From Plotosus lineatus (lineage: Eukaryota > Chordata > Actinopteri > Siluriformes > Plotosidae), in contig CM045733.1 of the NCBI GenBank assembly GCA_024760905.1, forward strand, positions 66,968,501 to 67,032,500: a stretch of 64,000 bases of DNA. The letters run 5' to 3'. The translations under genes were made by a program, and so were the position numbers. The notes under the pieces are model-generated. The model did no database searches and had not been told where the DNA came from. It saw only the letters and a list, made by a program, of their open reading frames with translations. Below are positions 34,813-46,789 of the stretch, one piece after another. Position 1 is the stretch's first letter, and each line of letters begins with the position of its first letter.

Positions 34813-36505
34813 TGGTTGTGTTCTAAATGTGTTTTTATTCAACTTAAAACATTAGCTGAGTTTCTCATTAGAATTTCTCATTCGAATACATGAGCCACAC
34901 ATCATTAATACAGCAAATATCTGAGAAGAGGTACTACGTAATTAAAGAATAGGTGTGTATAATTAATCAGGGTTGTCAGGTTTCAGGAAAACTTCCCATC
35001 CATCTACATTTCAGAAGCCACAAAATAAAAGATTTGAATCCAGCCCCCCAAAATAATCCACTTGGAAATAGAGGTATTTTTGTTTCTTTCTTTTAGCTTT
35101 AGCATTAGAGAGGTCACTGTGGCAAAGCATTTCTGATGTATGAACATGATCTTCTCCTCATATTCCCCTCGCCAAGTCTTTGTAATACAGTATATCATGC
35201 AACAGCCATACTTCTGTACATCATATACACAATGTCTTCACTTACTCTTTGCCTTCGCTTGGAGAAATCGGTTCAGTTTAATTCAGATTATTTGCTATGA
35301 AAAGAATCTGAGAGTATTGTGTGGATTGTTTAATTAGGCATGAAACCATACCTTTATCATTTCTGTTCCTGATTCAGTTGGTCTTTAATAGTTGCCATAT
35401 TAACTCTATGGATTAATGGGACCGACAGCACACTGCGTATTGCTCAAAGGTTGATACTTGGGGCTGAGCCACTGCTGGTCTAAATGAGATCACAGAGACT
35501 ATCACCTCTTCTATTAGCTTAGTGAGAAACGTTATTTCATAGAATCACTATGTTTTGGCTAACATGTAGTAATTACACATTCTCAACGAACCTTCTATAT
35601 CTGTTTCAATGTACTCATCTCGGCTATGATCTCACAAAAATTGCCAATTTATCAGTTGTCACAATTAGAATTGTTCCTGGAATAGGCTCCTTTAACACCT
35701 CACTGCAATGTGCATTATTTTGTGCAAAGCACACTTTTCAGAACTGTGTCCTATTTGTTATTTGAAATGTTTCACTTTACTGGCCTTGAAGAAGTCAGTG
35801 CACACTTTGACATGTGTTTCAGCCAAGCCTTAAGAAAATTCAAATTTGTGTGGAGCAAAAAGATTAATGTGTACATGTTAGTTCTTTGCCAGAGGCTATG
35901 TGTGGGTTAAAGTCATTGAATTTCAAGCAGTGAGAGGCCTTACGAAGGTTGTATGTCAACCATGGTGAGGGTTTTCCTTTCAAGGACATGTCTGTTGCAG
36001 AAAAAGACAACATGCAGGTTGAATGTAAGAATGAATAAAATAAAGTGCAAAAGCATGCCATTCAAAATCAGCAAGGCTTTATAAATGATCATTTTACGCA
36101 ATCATTCTTACTGAAAGATCAAGTTGAATTAAATGTAAAAGGTTTCCTTCTTCAATAACTCTTAAGTGTTAATTAAATTAATATTGCAAGTGAACATGGG
36201 AATGGGAATGTACCAAATCTCGATTTTGGTTTAAAGTGAATTTTAAATTTCAAAATCATCCAGTTGGAACCATTTCCAGTTGCACCCATTCAATCTGGGG
36301 ACTTGTGATCCCGGATTTCTTTTTCACCGGCGCTCCTGCGCTAACCTGTTCATTTGTCTTCATTCAAGTTAAGTGTCTCTTACTACTCCCTGGGGTTTTA
36401 TTATCTGTCTTGTCTGCTTATCCCTTATTTAGGCAATTTTGGTCCTCGTTTAATTTGACTGCTGACCACTGTGCTAAGTGTGTTTGCTAAACTGGGCCCC
36501 GCTCT
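34813..36505. other. Unique intergenic DNA
   Basis: About 1.7 kb without a recognised repeat. Frames up to 85 residues have no domain. The tract at 35390-35540 is repeat-free and compositionally balanced. Confidence 0.45.
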
Positions 36506-36509
36506 GTTC

Positions 36510-37060
36510 TATTCCAAGATGGCGCTCCGGTGAGGGCGACGTCGCGGAGTTCTCAGAGTCGTGTTGTTTCTTTGTTTTGATTTGTTTTATTTGTTGTTCG
36601 TATGACTGGGCGACTCTACTACAGTTGTGAGAGTGCAGTCCTTTCAGACATTTAGAACTGAGCATGCTCAACTCTTATCCTGAGCTAACAGCTCAATGCT
36701 TCAATGCTAGCCGCACCCCGGATAACAATAAGCCCAGGCGGAGATGCGGCAGGCGGGGAGGGGCTGAACGACGACTCCGGTGCCTGGTTAGCAGTGGAAG
36801 GTTAGCACTCCGGGTCAGATTGCTTGGAAATGTTCAGTCTGTGCGAAACAAGATGGACGAGTTTCATGCTCAGATTGCAACGCCGATGGATTTACAGGAC
36901 GGCTCCATGCTGGGTTTCTGTGAGACAAGGTTCGAGGAGAGTACACCCAATGAGGCGATTACACCAACCAGCTACACCGCCTTCATGGAGGACCGGAGCA
37001 CAGCGGATAGCTACAAGGCCCGTGGCAGAAGAACGGCGGATCTCGTTAAATAAACCTGAT
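36510..37060 (+). mobile_element. LINE 5' end with start of APE endonuclease
   Basis: The 5' untranslated part contains 'ccaagatggcgctccggtga'. The plus-strand frame at 36664-37053 then encodes a lead region and VRLLGNVQSVRNKMDEFHAQ, LQDGSMLGFCETRFEESTPN and EAITPTSYTAFMEDRSTADS. This is the N-terminal start of an APE-type endonuclease of a CR1/L2-like fish LINE (family pattern 'N-V-x-S-x-x-N-K-x-D-E-x-x-A', 'L-x-F-x-E-T-W'); the catalytic Glu region reads C-E-T-R. It stops at 37053 after 'KARGRRTADLVK' and the remaining endonuclease and reverse transcriptase are absent. Confidence 0.82.
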
Positions 37061-37558
37061 GTACTGACCTTAGATTATCTCCAAAATCCTTGCTCTGAGA
37101 ATGTGGAAGATCGAACTTTGAAGTTGCGGCCATTTTGTTTACCCAGACATCCGGAGATTACCCATTACCGAGATTTTTTTTTTTTTCCCCTAACAAAATA
37201 ATGGGCATAGTGCAATATAAATATTATATAATTATATCATTATAATTATAATATAATCATAATATAATATAATCATAATATAATATAACATAATTTAGTG
37301 CAATTTAATTTACTGCTGTTGTATCTCCTGATTATTTATTTATTGTATCATCATCATCATCATCATTATTATTATTATCATATTACTTTTATTATTATTA
37401 TGATTATTACATTGTTTACTGGGTCTGTGTCAGGCTCTTTTAAAGATAAATTTTTTTTGTATTTATTTTGTATCAGGTTTGAGCCTTCCTTTCTGTTTTG
37501 TAACTTGACTCTTTGAACAACCACATAAAGAATTCCTTTGCGTGTAAAATGGCTACTA
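37061..37558. other. AT-rich DNA with (ATT)n and (ATC)n tracts
   Basis: May contain part of the same LINE's 3' region (37100-37200). TA-rich and (ATC)/(ATT) tracts fill 37215-37410; the His/Tyr/Ile-rich frame there is repeat-derived. Confidence 0.4.
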
Positions 37559-37758
37559 CAGGGATCCCTCACTTTCCGCAGTTAATTGGGACCAAGATCC
37601 CCACCGACCACCGAATTCCCCTATTCTTCCTTAATTTCCTTATTTTTTTATTCATATGAATATTAAAAAAATAAAAAATAAAAAAAATAAATAAATAAAT
37701 AAAAATGCGATGCATTGAAGCCACATGAATTGAAGCGTGAAGTAGAGAGGGCTCCCTG
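37559..37758. mobile_element. Tigger-like MITE, 200 bp, with TA duplication
   Basis: Left end 'cagggatccctcactttccg', right end on minus 'cagggagccctctctacttc'. TA flanks at 37557-37558 and 37759-37760. It shares its ends and 'ccgaattcc' and 'gatgcattgaagccacatga' blocks with the copies at 39400 and 54620, so it is a shorter deletion product of that family. Confidence 0.88.
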
Positions 37759-38529
37759 TACTGGAATGCAGATTCTGGACTTCAGGTTCTGTTTCTCATC
37801 AGCTCAACAAACTTTGTCTGTAAACCTGCTTGACATTTGCAAGTTCCTGAAATTTAATTTGATGCCATTTATTTGTCCTGTTTTCAAATAATCTCAACCG
37901 TCACTGTGTCCTGCACGTCCTTATTAAATCACCCGTAATAATACTGTGTTTAATGATAGGCATTTATGCAAGCAGTATAATTTAGGATATGTATCTTATG
38001 AATACTGTATATTCAAAATCTGCCCCCTCTTGTAATAACCGGTTACTTTTTAAGAACATCTTTAGATGTGTCTGCACACTTTCTTGTAAAAGGGAAAAAG
38101 CAAACATAAAGACTTGCAGAAATGCAGTGCAGGTTTTTCTTCTTTTGTTTGGACTGTCAGGCAATCAGTATAACCTTTTGGTCAGAGTAATGACCTGGGA
38201 CTTTAATTACCGTGTGCAGTTCATCTTCATGAACAAAAACAGCTAACAATAATGTCTCAGAAGTAATCACACCGTTTCTTTAAAACTAACGATTACATTT
38301 GTTTCATTATTTACCATGAGCTGGATGTATCCTTCCAAAATAAAGACAATACCTGATCAATACCTCTCACCCACTTCACAACCTGCTGATCAGTCACAGG
38401 AGTATGTTCTGTGAAAGACTGATACCACCCAATGCTCCAGTGAATGACGGAGGAAAATCATTCCAGCCTGTGGCCATTAAACTGTACAACTCCTCTATAT
38501 AGCAACAACATCCACAGTTATACACTTAC
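37759..38529. other. Unique intergenic DNA
   Basis: Nothing recognised; small overlapping frames on both strands near 37980-38250 carry no domain. Confidence 0.4.

Positions 38530-38588
<59 letters not shown>
38530..38588. repeat. (AC)n microsatellite
   Basis: About 29 AC units. Confidence 0.95.
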
Positions 38589-38591
<3 letters not shown>

Positions 38592-39079
38592 TCACAAAAC
38601 TGGAACGTTCCAACTACCCAACCTCAAACTTGAATAAATATTTCCATGTCCAAGTTTATTTGTGAATCAATGCGCCAAAATATTTCGTGCGTGTCTAGGA
38701 GATAGTATCATATCAAATTATGTACACATGGTGAACACAGTTTTTGAAATAAAGTGTGTCCATTCCTGCTTTATATCCTTTTCAAGCTCAAATTTGTGAC
38801 AAGAGAAAGATCTCATTGTTTTCATGTCATGCTGAGGCTCTGCTAAGGTCTCCACAGGTCCAACATTAACATCAAATGAAGAATTATTATCTCAAGCTAT
38901 CATTAGTGAATAGAAGGTAATTCATTCTGTTCATGTTACATACTGGTTTGTGAGTCATCCTACTGATAATGCTGCTTCTCCAAGGAATATTATTCTTCTG
39001 AATCTGCCAACCTTTAACGCACATTACCCTAATACGTCAAAATGGGGAAAACTATATTTTATACATATGTATAAATGCA
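38589..39079. other. Unique spacer
   Basis: Nothing recognised. Confidence 0.4.
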
Positions 39080-39338
39080 ACAGAATGCAGCCATGAGGCG
39101 GGGGGGGCACTAACCAGTGTCTCTCCCCCTTATGCCGGTCCCAAGCCCGGATAAATGCAGAGGGTTGCGACAGGAAGGGCATCCGGCGTAAAACTTCTGC
39201 CACATTTAAAGTGAAGGCGGACATGAAGGTCGTTGGAGTAAGAGTAGAAGATGCAGAGGATAGGGAGAGATGGAGGCAGATCATTTGCTGTGGCGACCCC
39301 TGAAGGGAACAGCCGAAAGGAAAAGAAGAAGAAAAGAA
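39080..39338 (+). mobile_element. Chimeric retroelement 3' end (two RTE-like tails joined)
   Basis: 39100-39208 has the untranslated tail 'ggtcccaagcccggataaat', 'ggaagggcatccggcgtaaa' known from one fish retroelement. At about 39210 it passes into the coding end of the RTE-like LINE (KADMKVVGVRVEDAEDRERW-like reading, 'ctgtggcgacccctgaaggg') with its (GAA)n tail. Confidence 0.7.
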
Positions 39339-39399
39339 TGTATAAATGCAACAGCTCAGTGGAACACATCAGTACCAGTTTCATGATCAGCTATATTTA

Positions 39400-39419
39400 C
39401 AGATGCTTCCCAACTTACG

Positions 39420-39508
<89 letters not shown>

Positions 39509-39943
39509 CAAATTCCAAGAAGTGGGATCACCCCACCCCCTGACTGACGTATACATACATGCATATGTGTATATAATATCAATAAATACATATTAGATGC
39601 TATAAATGCTTATAATAACAATTAAACATTAAAGAAATAATGCATAAGCAATGCAATAAAATATCAATACACACACATACAGACGCACACACGCACGCAC
39701 GCAGATACGCGTGCACGCTCTCAAATGCGCACCTCAAAAATGTAACTAGTTTTGATGTGAGGTTTTGGGTTGTTTTATGTTTGTTTGTTTTTTTGTTTGT
39801 TTTTTTGTTTGTTTTTTTGAGTTTTTTTTTTGTTGTTCTGTTTTGGGTTCTTTTTTGTTTGGTTGTGGGTTTTTTTTTGCATAATTGGCCTTGTTTTTGT
39901 GGCATTTTCCTTAACTTTTTCTCCTATTTTTCCTTAATTTCCT

Positions 39944-40028
<85 letters not shown>

Positions 40029-40104
40029 TCGATGAATATTTAAAAAAAAACTGCAATAGACTGAAGCCGCATGACTTGAAGCTTGAAGTAGCAAGGGATG
40101 CCTG
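39400..40104. mobile_element. Tigger-like MITE, 705 bp, carrying two (TA)n arrays
   Basis: Left end 'cagatgcttcccaacttacg', right end on minus 'caggcatcccttgctacttc', TA flanks at 39398-39399 and 40105-40106. Shared with the 54620 copy: 'ccccctgactgacgtata', 'gttttgatgtgaggttttgg', 'cataattggccttgtttttg', 'aagccgcatga'. Two (TA)n arrays (39425-39502 and 39948-40021) sit where the other copy has short AT-rich sequence. Confidence 0.85.
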
Positions 40105-40266
40105 TATTTCAAGAAGCAATTTCATCTTTATCATTAGCTCATTTTTAGTTGCTATTGGGCAACTGTGTGCACACAATTTCTACTGGGATCAATAAAGTAA
40201 TACTAATGATGATCCTGATTATGAGATCTTGTATAGGCAGAACAATTGCTGATAGAATTGTTTGTA

Positions 40267-40276
40267 TATACTCTGT

Positions 40277-40315
<39 letters not shown>

Positions 40316-40317
40316 GC

Positions 40318-40375
<58 letters not shown>
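40267..40375. repeat. (TA)n and (GT)n microsatellite pair
   Basis: TA-rich 40267-40315, 'gctgc', then about 27 GT units (40320-40375). Confidence 0.95.
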
Positions 40376-40376
<1 letters not shown>

Positions 40377-40896
40377 TATTACAAAACAAAGTAAAATAAA
40401 ACACAAATAAAATTTAAGACAGAAATGGATATAGCATAATTGCCTATAAGGATTTTGAATGTACTGTATGATGTATTATTTTGGTTTTACAGACCAAAAG
40501 GCGTGGATTTTTTAATAATAGTGCCAGATGTGTCATTGTCTTGAGATGTGGGTCTGTGTGTGCATTGTATGAGGTCCTATATTTGGTTACATCTCCACAT
40601 GTCTAGTTCAGGCTGTGGCATGAGTTTTTTAAATGTAATAATAATAATCTGCACAAAATCAACAGCATTCCTGCATTCCTCGTACCTGAAGTTGCAATGC
40701 AGCTTCCAGCTTCCTTGAGCCTGAACACCCCCCCCAAAAAATGTTTAAGGCTCAGTGATAAAGATTTTGGGTTACTGATCAAAAGGTTGAGAGAACAGAA
40801 CATTTTCGTATTCCATTTTGCCATACTCCATTTTAAATGACCCCTGGCCCAGAGAAAATACCTGCGTTTCTGGGTCCTGTTTAGAAATGGCTTCTT
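40376..40896. other. Unique spacer
   Basis: Nothing firm. 40866-40882 'gcgtttctgggtcctgttta' resembles the end of the LTR that starts at 40897, so a decayed older LTR copy is possible. Confidence 0.35.
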
Positions 40897-40940
40897 TGTT
40901 ATGGTCCGTGTAGTTGGAGGACTTTGATTTTGGCCGCTTT

Positions 40941-40975
<35 letters not shown>

Positions 40976-41335
40976 ATGCTGCAGGCTCCAGCAGAGGGGC
41001 GTGGCTGACTTACACTGGCAAATCGTAATGCGCACACCTGATCCTACTCACCAATCTACCGTTCTATAAAGACGTGCAGCATGCTCATCCCGGTACTAGA
41101 AGATTGCTCCTCACCTCACATCTCTGTTCCCCTGTGATCTCTCTGGCTCCTGGTTCCAGCTCCACACCTTATTTCCCAGTGCTGAGTGTTTGTTGTGTTT
41201 TTTTTCTTCATCTCCAAGAGTTACCGTGCTTGCATCCTGCTTGAGTCTTTCCTCTGTTAAAATAATAAACCAGCTTTGTGTCAGCTTACATTGTCTTCTG
41301 CATTTCTGGGTCCAGCTGAAAGTCATTCCGTCACA
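40897..41335 (+). mobile_element. Solo LTR, 439 bp, with 5-bp duplication TTCTT
   Basis: Begins TGTTATGGTCCGTG and ends GTCACA (TG...CA). TTCTT flanks it on both sides (40892-40896 and 41336-41340). A (CT)n run lies at 40942-40973; 'aaaataataaaccagc' near 41258 fits the LTR polyadenylation signal and 'ctgcatttctgggtccagct' lies near the end. The homologous LTR at 44648 confirms it as a family. The 5-bp duplication and these ends fit Ty3/Gypsy-type elements; no internal gag/pol is adjacent. Confidence 0.9.
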
Positions 41336-41340
41336 TTCTT

Positions 41341-41466
41341 CTTTGTACTGTAGAGTTTCAGCTGGCAACAGTGGATGGTACAGTGGATTGTGTTCACTGA
41401 CAATGGTTTCTGGAAGTATTGCTTCGCCCATTCTGTGATTTCCCTTACAGTAGCATTCCAGTTTAT
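41341..41466. other. Spacer after the solo LTR
   Basis: Nothing recognised. Confidence 0.4.
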
Positions 41467-41760
41467 GGTGCAGTGCTGGTGGTGTAGTGGTTAGGGTGCT
41501 GCTCTCATGATCAGGAGGTTGTGAGTTCGAATCCCACTGAGATCCTCACTGTGCTAAGACCCCAACCACAAGTGTGCCTCTGTTCACCCAGCAGTATAAA
41601 TGGGTACCAGTAAAATATACTGGGAAGGTAACCTGCGATGGACTAGCGTCCCATCCAGGGGGAGTTGAACTCCCGGTGGTTCACGTTATGGAAACCGGGG
41701 ATAAGCACCGGCCTGATGAGCCACAAGGCTCGGGTGTAAAAACCCAACAGACCTAAAAAA
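41467..41760 (+). mobile_element. SINE-C, full length
   Basis: A box 'tggtggtgtagtggttaggg', B box 'gagttcgaatcccactg', body 'cagcagtataaatgggtacc', 3' end 'ggataagcaccggcctgatg' and 'gtgtaaaaacccaacagacc', then an A-rich tail to about 41780. Confidence 0.92.
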
Positions 41761-41780
41761 AAGAAAAAAAAAAAAAAAGA

Positions 41781-42949
41781 TTCACATCAGTGCAGGCTGA
41801 GTCCTAAACGAGTTCAATGGCGCCCTTGTGCACTTAAAAGACCTGAAGTCCGTATAACCCGCGCTTTGTTTCAAGCAAGCAAACTACTTTTGGTATTGAG
41901 CGCCTCACATATTGTAAGCGTTGATTGGTTGTTTTAAGCTTCATGTGAAGTAAGTCGACTCAGCTTCATGTCATGTGACCATCCGTCGACCATCTGAACC
42001 ATTTACAAGCAGAAAAATCGCATTATAGAGATTGTTAAAGGTTATATTTGATACTGTATTTGATATTTGATGAGTTAATTTGATTCATATTTATCAATTT
42101 GAAATCATTTTGCTTGGATATAATTTATTTGAAATGAATGCAGGGTCATCACATGACCTTTCTACGCTTTTTGCATTACAATGCTACCTCCCTTTGTGCA
42201 GAGTTATTGCTCATTTTTATTTCCTACACACAATTTTGTTAATTTGGTTTAAATTTCCTTTTAACACTCATATTTGAGTCGTGTTGACATCAACATCTCT
42301 CAGGCTTTATTTTCTTGCTATATTTCCATTTGTAGATCTATAGATGTCACACACTTTGAGTTGTGATGCATTCATAACATTATGTCTGCACATGCATTCA
42401 CTTAATTGTTACAATTCTCCAGTGAAAACAAGGTGCATTAAAATGATAGATTGCGCTGTGTCATTGTGTATGCTCGGGGATAGTTTACTCCCACAATACA
42501 TTTTAATTGCATTTTGTAAATGTTGTATGTGGGCTCTCTGGTGACTTGGCAGCAGCCTGTGCAATAGGAAAGGCCTTTGAGGAAAAAGAAGGCAAATGTA
42601 AATCCTGACAAAACAAACATCAATTTTCAGATCAAATATCACCGGGAGATAAGTCTAGTCTGCTAAATTTCAAATGCAGGAAGAACAGTCAACGGCTACA
42701 CCCACTGCCATCTTTGGGATTACTTTTACTTTGCAATGCTTTAAATACATTTTGGTGAAACAAGTGATGTTGAGCTACTAACAGAGAAATAGTGAATGCT
42801 ACACCATTAGCTCAATGGCAGTGAGACAATTGTAATTAAATGAGCAGTTATGAAGACAATTATTTCTATTAATACAAATTTTAAAATCATTAAATTTTAC
42901 TGAAAAGGTGCATAAATATTTCATCATTAGGGCTATGAACTTAGGGCCT
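41781..42949. other. Unique intergenic DNA
   Basis: About 1.2 kb with no recognised repeat. Short frames on both strands lack domains. Confidence 0.45.
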
Positions 42950-43282
42950 GCATGTGTTCAAATGGCGCAATGGTGTGGTTAGCATGTCTGCCTCACACCA
43001 AGAATGTCCTGGGTTCCTGGGGTGTTTTTGTGTGGAGTTCGCACGTTCTCCCTGTGCTTGCATGGGCTTCCTCTGGGTACTTTGGTTTCAAAGACATGCA
43101 CATTGGGCTAATTGGCTGTACCAAATTTCCCCAAGGTATGGATGTGATTTTGAAAGGTTTTGAGTGTGCTTGCCCTTTGGTGGTCTGGCAAGCTGTTCAG
43201 AGTGTAGCACAGTGTTGGCTGAGATAGGCGCCAGCATTCCTGTGACCCAATAATATTAAGCAGTTTGAAAAATCAGTGCGAG
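42950..43282 (+). mobile_element. SINE-B, full length, B box partly deleted
   Basis: Head 'tggcgcaatggtgtggttag', body 'tgtggagttcgcacgttctc' and 'agacatgcacattgggctaa', 3' region 'aagctgttcagagtgtagca' and 'aataatattaagcagtttga'. The B box is reduced to 'cctgggttcctgggg'. Confidence 0.85.
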
Positions 43283-44079
43283 TGATGTGTTAAAATGAAC
43301 ACTGAAGATCATCTTTATTTATCGATAAGTGCTGTAAAGCTCGTTACTTTTTTCTATAGTAACACAAATTGGCGCAATTAAACAATTGAACTTGCAAAAC
43401 TATGTGAAAGCAAATGTTTTGACTGGATGTGTATGTACTGATGTGGTCTCCATTGATGCTAGAGGTGATTGTACAGAAAAGTATGGATTATATATGGTGT
43501 GAACTTATATTAACAACAAGCTGCAATCCATTCCTCAAACTACTTGATTAGATTTTACACAATATGTAAGGCATCCCACTACTGAAAATAAAACACTGTC
43601 TGGTACTATTATACCGTGACAAATGTGACAAATGACAAGTGTTCTTTAAATACCATGTTAGACACAAGGCTTTTGATAGATTTGTCCATTTTTGAAACCA
43701 GTCACTTGGTCTCCAAAGCGAGCAAATTTGACATGAAGAAGGCTGTTACCCACTATGATAAATAGTGTGATAAATATGATAAATAAATGATGGCTAGTTT
43801 CATATACTTTGAAGAAACATGTGCTCCCCTTGGTTGGTATCTGTCATATGATAGAGATGCGATAGCCAGTGGGTGTAACTCAGAAGAAATTGTAACTTAA
43901 CTATATTGTGTCCAAATCACGATATAAAATATTCTGGAAGTTTTGCTCTGACCAATCAATCAGAAGATTTGCTGACATTATTGTCGGCCAGCTTGCTGGC
44001 CCTGTCAGGCAAATCTGAATTCTGATTAGTTTCCAAAAAAAAAAAAAAAAAAAAAAAAAAAACCGACCCATTTCCCATT
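43283..44079. other. Unique intergenic DNA ending in a long A-run
   Basis: Nothing recognised up to the A27 run at 44035-44062. Confidence 0.45.
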
Positions 44080-44377
44080 CATTCATTTTCTGAACTGCTT
44101 AATCCTTATTGGGGTTGTGGGGAGGCTGGCACGCATCTCAGCCAACTCTGGATGAGGGCAGAGTACACCCTGAACAGCTTGTCAGGCCACTACAGGTTAG
44201 GTAGCTTACTCTTGTCAAAAGTCAGCATTGGTTCTTTTGCTTGCCTCAGACCATAGACAGTGAGAGACATGGCTGGCATTTGATAACCCAATTAGCTACA
44301 CTGGGAGGACAGAAGTGACAACTTTTGATGGTAGGGCTTTAATCTCTTACTTTGGCACCAGGCCACGACTGCCCCAG
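44080..44377 (-). mobile_element. SINE-A, nearly full length
   Basis: Minus strand: 3' end 'ccaataaggattaagcagtt', body 'atgctgactttt' and 'gccatgtctctcactgtcta' with the CCATAGAC site intact; head 'gtcgtggcctggtgc' is shortened. Confidence 0.85.
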
Positions 44378-44507
44378 CCAGGTTGCTAATACAGTTTAAG
44401 TGAAATCAGCCAGCAAGACTGATTGCGAAAGCCCTGGGCAGATTGGATTGATATGGTACCACATAGAAGCTGATATCTGGTTGGATAAAAAAATAATAAT
44501 AAAATAC

Positions 44508-44580
44508 ATATTAGATTAGATTAGATTTAACTTTATTGTCATTACACATGTAATAAATACAGGGTAAGGAAATTCAGTTT
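44508..44580. repeat. Short fish-type repeat fragment
   Basis: 'gatttaactttattgtcatt' and 'acacatgtaataaatacagg' match a short string common at the ends of fish retroelements; too short to classify. Confidence 0.45.
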
Positions 44581-44647
44581 ATCATCCAATCAGAATTCGA
44601 GTTAAGCTGATTCTTTCTTATTTTTTTGTCTTTTAAGAGGTGGTAAG

Positions 44648-45044
44648 TGTTATGGTCTGTGTTGGGGTGGCTCTGAATTCAGCGGCTTTTAACTCTCTTT
44701 CTCTATCCTTATGCACTGCAGGCGGTGGCAAGGGGCGTGGCTATCACACGATGGCGGAGTCTGGAGGGCACACCTGATTCTACTAAGTGCTAGAAGATTG
44801 TCCCTCCAAAACAATCTCGTTTCCCCGTGATCTCTCTGGCTCCTGGTTCTCAGCTCCATATTCGACCAGTTCCCAATTTGATATTTCCCTTAGTGATTTT
44901 GGTTTTCGTGTTTCCCCTCACCTCCACGGTGATCATGATTCCCCGTACTCCAGCGCCTGCATTCTGTGTTCAATAAAAGTCATTTGTATCATTGTACTTG
45001 GTCTCCTGCATCTTTGGGTCCGACTGAAAGCTCCCGGTGCCACA
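44648..45044 (+). mobile_element. Solo LTR, 397 bp, second copy of the 40897 family
   Basis: Starts TGTTATGGTCTGTG and ends GTGCCACA, with GTAAG (44643-44647) and GCAAG (45045-45049) as a 5-bp duplication differing by one base. It shares 'gatctctctggctcctggtt' and 'tttgggtccgactgaaag' with the 40897 copy. 'tcaataaaagtcatt' supplies the polyadenylation signal. No internal coding region is present. Confidence 0.88.
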
Positions 45045-46164
45045 GCAAGAATAAGGTCTGTTGTCTTTTTTAGTGGAATGAAACCACAAACTAGATTCAA
45101 AAGTATGCCAAATTTCAAAGCGAGCAGTACCTCTAAAGCAAAAGACTTTAATGCAGGCAGTCAGACTTCATTTTCTGAGGCTAAATCACTATTGTTACAG
45201 TGCTCTAAGAGCACTTCTTGTCTGCTTAACAAGTTGAAGCACTGCATGAGCATTAAGTCTGTCAAAATGTTGTATTTCCTGAGGAGAATAAGTTTTGACT
45301 TGTTGAGGCATTTTGATCAGATGCTTTTGAACGTGGTGTGTACCACCACTTAGATGTCAGCCGGGGAGAATCTCTGCATGCTATTACTTCAAATTTTTCA
45401 ACTGTGCCCAATAATTATACAGGGTTAATGACATAATTATTTGTGCCTGACAAGGTTGATGCTTGCTGGCATTTATTGTTCACTTTGATTCTATGTGTTG
45501 TTAATGTCAATCAGTCTGCTGCAGTGCAATTGTATTTCCTTTTCTCAATTCTCTGTAGGACAAGACTTACAAGTTAAATATATGACTATGATGGTGCCAA
45601 GTGTAGAAGATAATGCAGATGCAAGAGTCAATGAGAATTGAGTTTATTATAAATGAAAAATAAATTAAAACCAGGACAGGCAGACTTGCAGATGAATGAT
45701 GTGGCGCTGATGAGGATACTAACACGGTTATACTTCAGACATTTTATACTTTATTTTGGTTATCGGAAGGCTGTAGCCCAACACTGATGACATCGAGCAA
45801 AGGCAGACCATAGCCTGAACAGAAACAGACAACCATTCACACTTATATTTAAACATATGGTTAATGAAGAATGATGCAAATGAATGAATGAATGAATGAA
45901 TGAATGAATGCAATTCAAATGCATTTATCAGAGTGCCATCTAGTGGTACATTAGGTAAAAGGAGGTATTATCTTTTCAGATGAGATGTCCTGCTGGAAGT
46001 CATGGTTGAATTCCACATTTTTAAAAGTGCTGTGAAAATATTTAATTCTCGACTGCACTCTTGTTGGACACAATGCTCAAACTACCACCTAAAATTGTAA
46101 TGTATGTAAGAATTATAAATATTACATACCTAGTTGGTAAATTTGTAATATCAATTGATTTCAT
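45045..46164. other. Unique intergenic DNA with (GAAT)n
   Basis: A (GAAT)n tract of about eight units lies at 45879-45910. The 188-residue frame that starts at 44787 runs out of the LTR into this region and is not a gene. Confidence 0.5.
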
Positions 46165-46440
46165 TATCCTTACAGTTTTATTCTGCTTAGAGTTATGGGG
46201 GAAATAGAGCCTATCCCAACTGACTCCATGTGATGGCAGGGTACACATTGAACAGGTCGTTAGTGCATTGCAAGCCCAATGCAGACAAATAACCATTCAC
46301 ACTCACACATAGGGGCAATTCGGAACAATCTTCTGAAGGACATAAGAGACTACTCTGAGGGAACATATGATGGTATGGTAAGAACATGTAAACTCCACAC
46401 AAAACTACTCAGGACTTTCTTGTTGTGAGGAGGATATGCC
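46165..46440 (-). mobile_element. SINE-B, diverged
   Basis: Minus strand: body 'agtttacatgttcttaccat', 'attgcccctatgtgtgagtg', 3' region 'acctgttcaatgtgtaccct' and 'tcagttgggataggctctat'. Confidence 0.8.
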
Positions 46441-46544
46441 ATCCACTTTGCAACTGTGCTGTCTAAATTTATGATTTATTATTATTGAATAATAATTTCA
46501 TATTTACTGTTTCAATAGAGAAGAACTGCTGCTCGTCGGTGTTG

Positions 46545-46789
46545 AGTGGAGTTGGTTGAGGTGGCTCAGGCATCTGATTACAATGCCTTCCTAACCAGGA
46601 AGAGACCCTGAGATCAAACTAGAACACTCAGGAGGGACTGGTCTGGGAACATCTTGGTATCCATAAGAAGAGCTGGAGGAAGTAGCTGGGGCGAGGAATG
46701 TCTGAACCTCACTGCTTAGGTTGCTGCCCCTACAAATCAATCCTGGATCAAGTGGAAGAAGATGAGAATGATGATGATGTCATCATCAT
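46545..46789 (+). mobile_element. LINE 3' coding end with (GAT)n tail
   Basis: The plus strand contains broken pieces of a LINE C-terminus: 'gaggtggctcaggcatctga', then readings resembling R-R-x-W-x-G, 'agctggaggaagtagctggg' (family E-L-E-E-V-A-G) and 'cttaggttgctgcccctaca' (L-R-L-L-P), then a GAAGATGAGAATGATGATG tail. It meets a second copy of the same end tail-to-tail at about 46782-46795. Confidence 0.75.

Noticed and set aside
36664..37053. 129-residue frame as a host nuclease
   Set aside because: It matches the start of a LINE endonuclease, follows a LINE-like 5' region and stops before the catalytic core is complete.
44787..45353. 188-residue plus-strand frame as a possible gene
   Set aside because: It begins inside the solo LTR, crosses its end at 45044 and continues into unique DNA; no domain and no coding-like composition.
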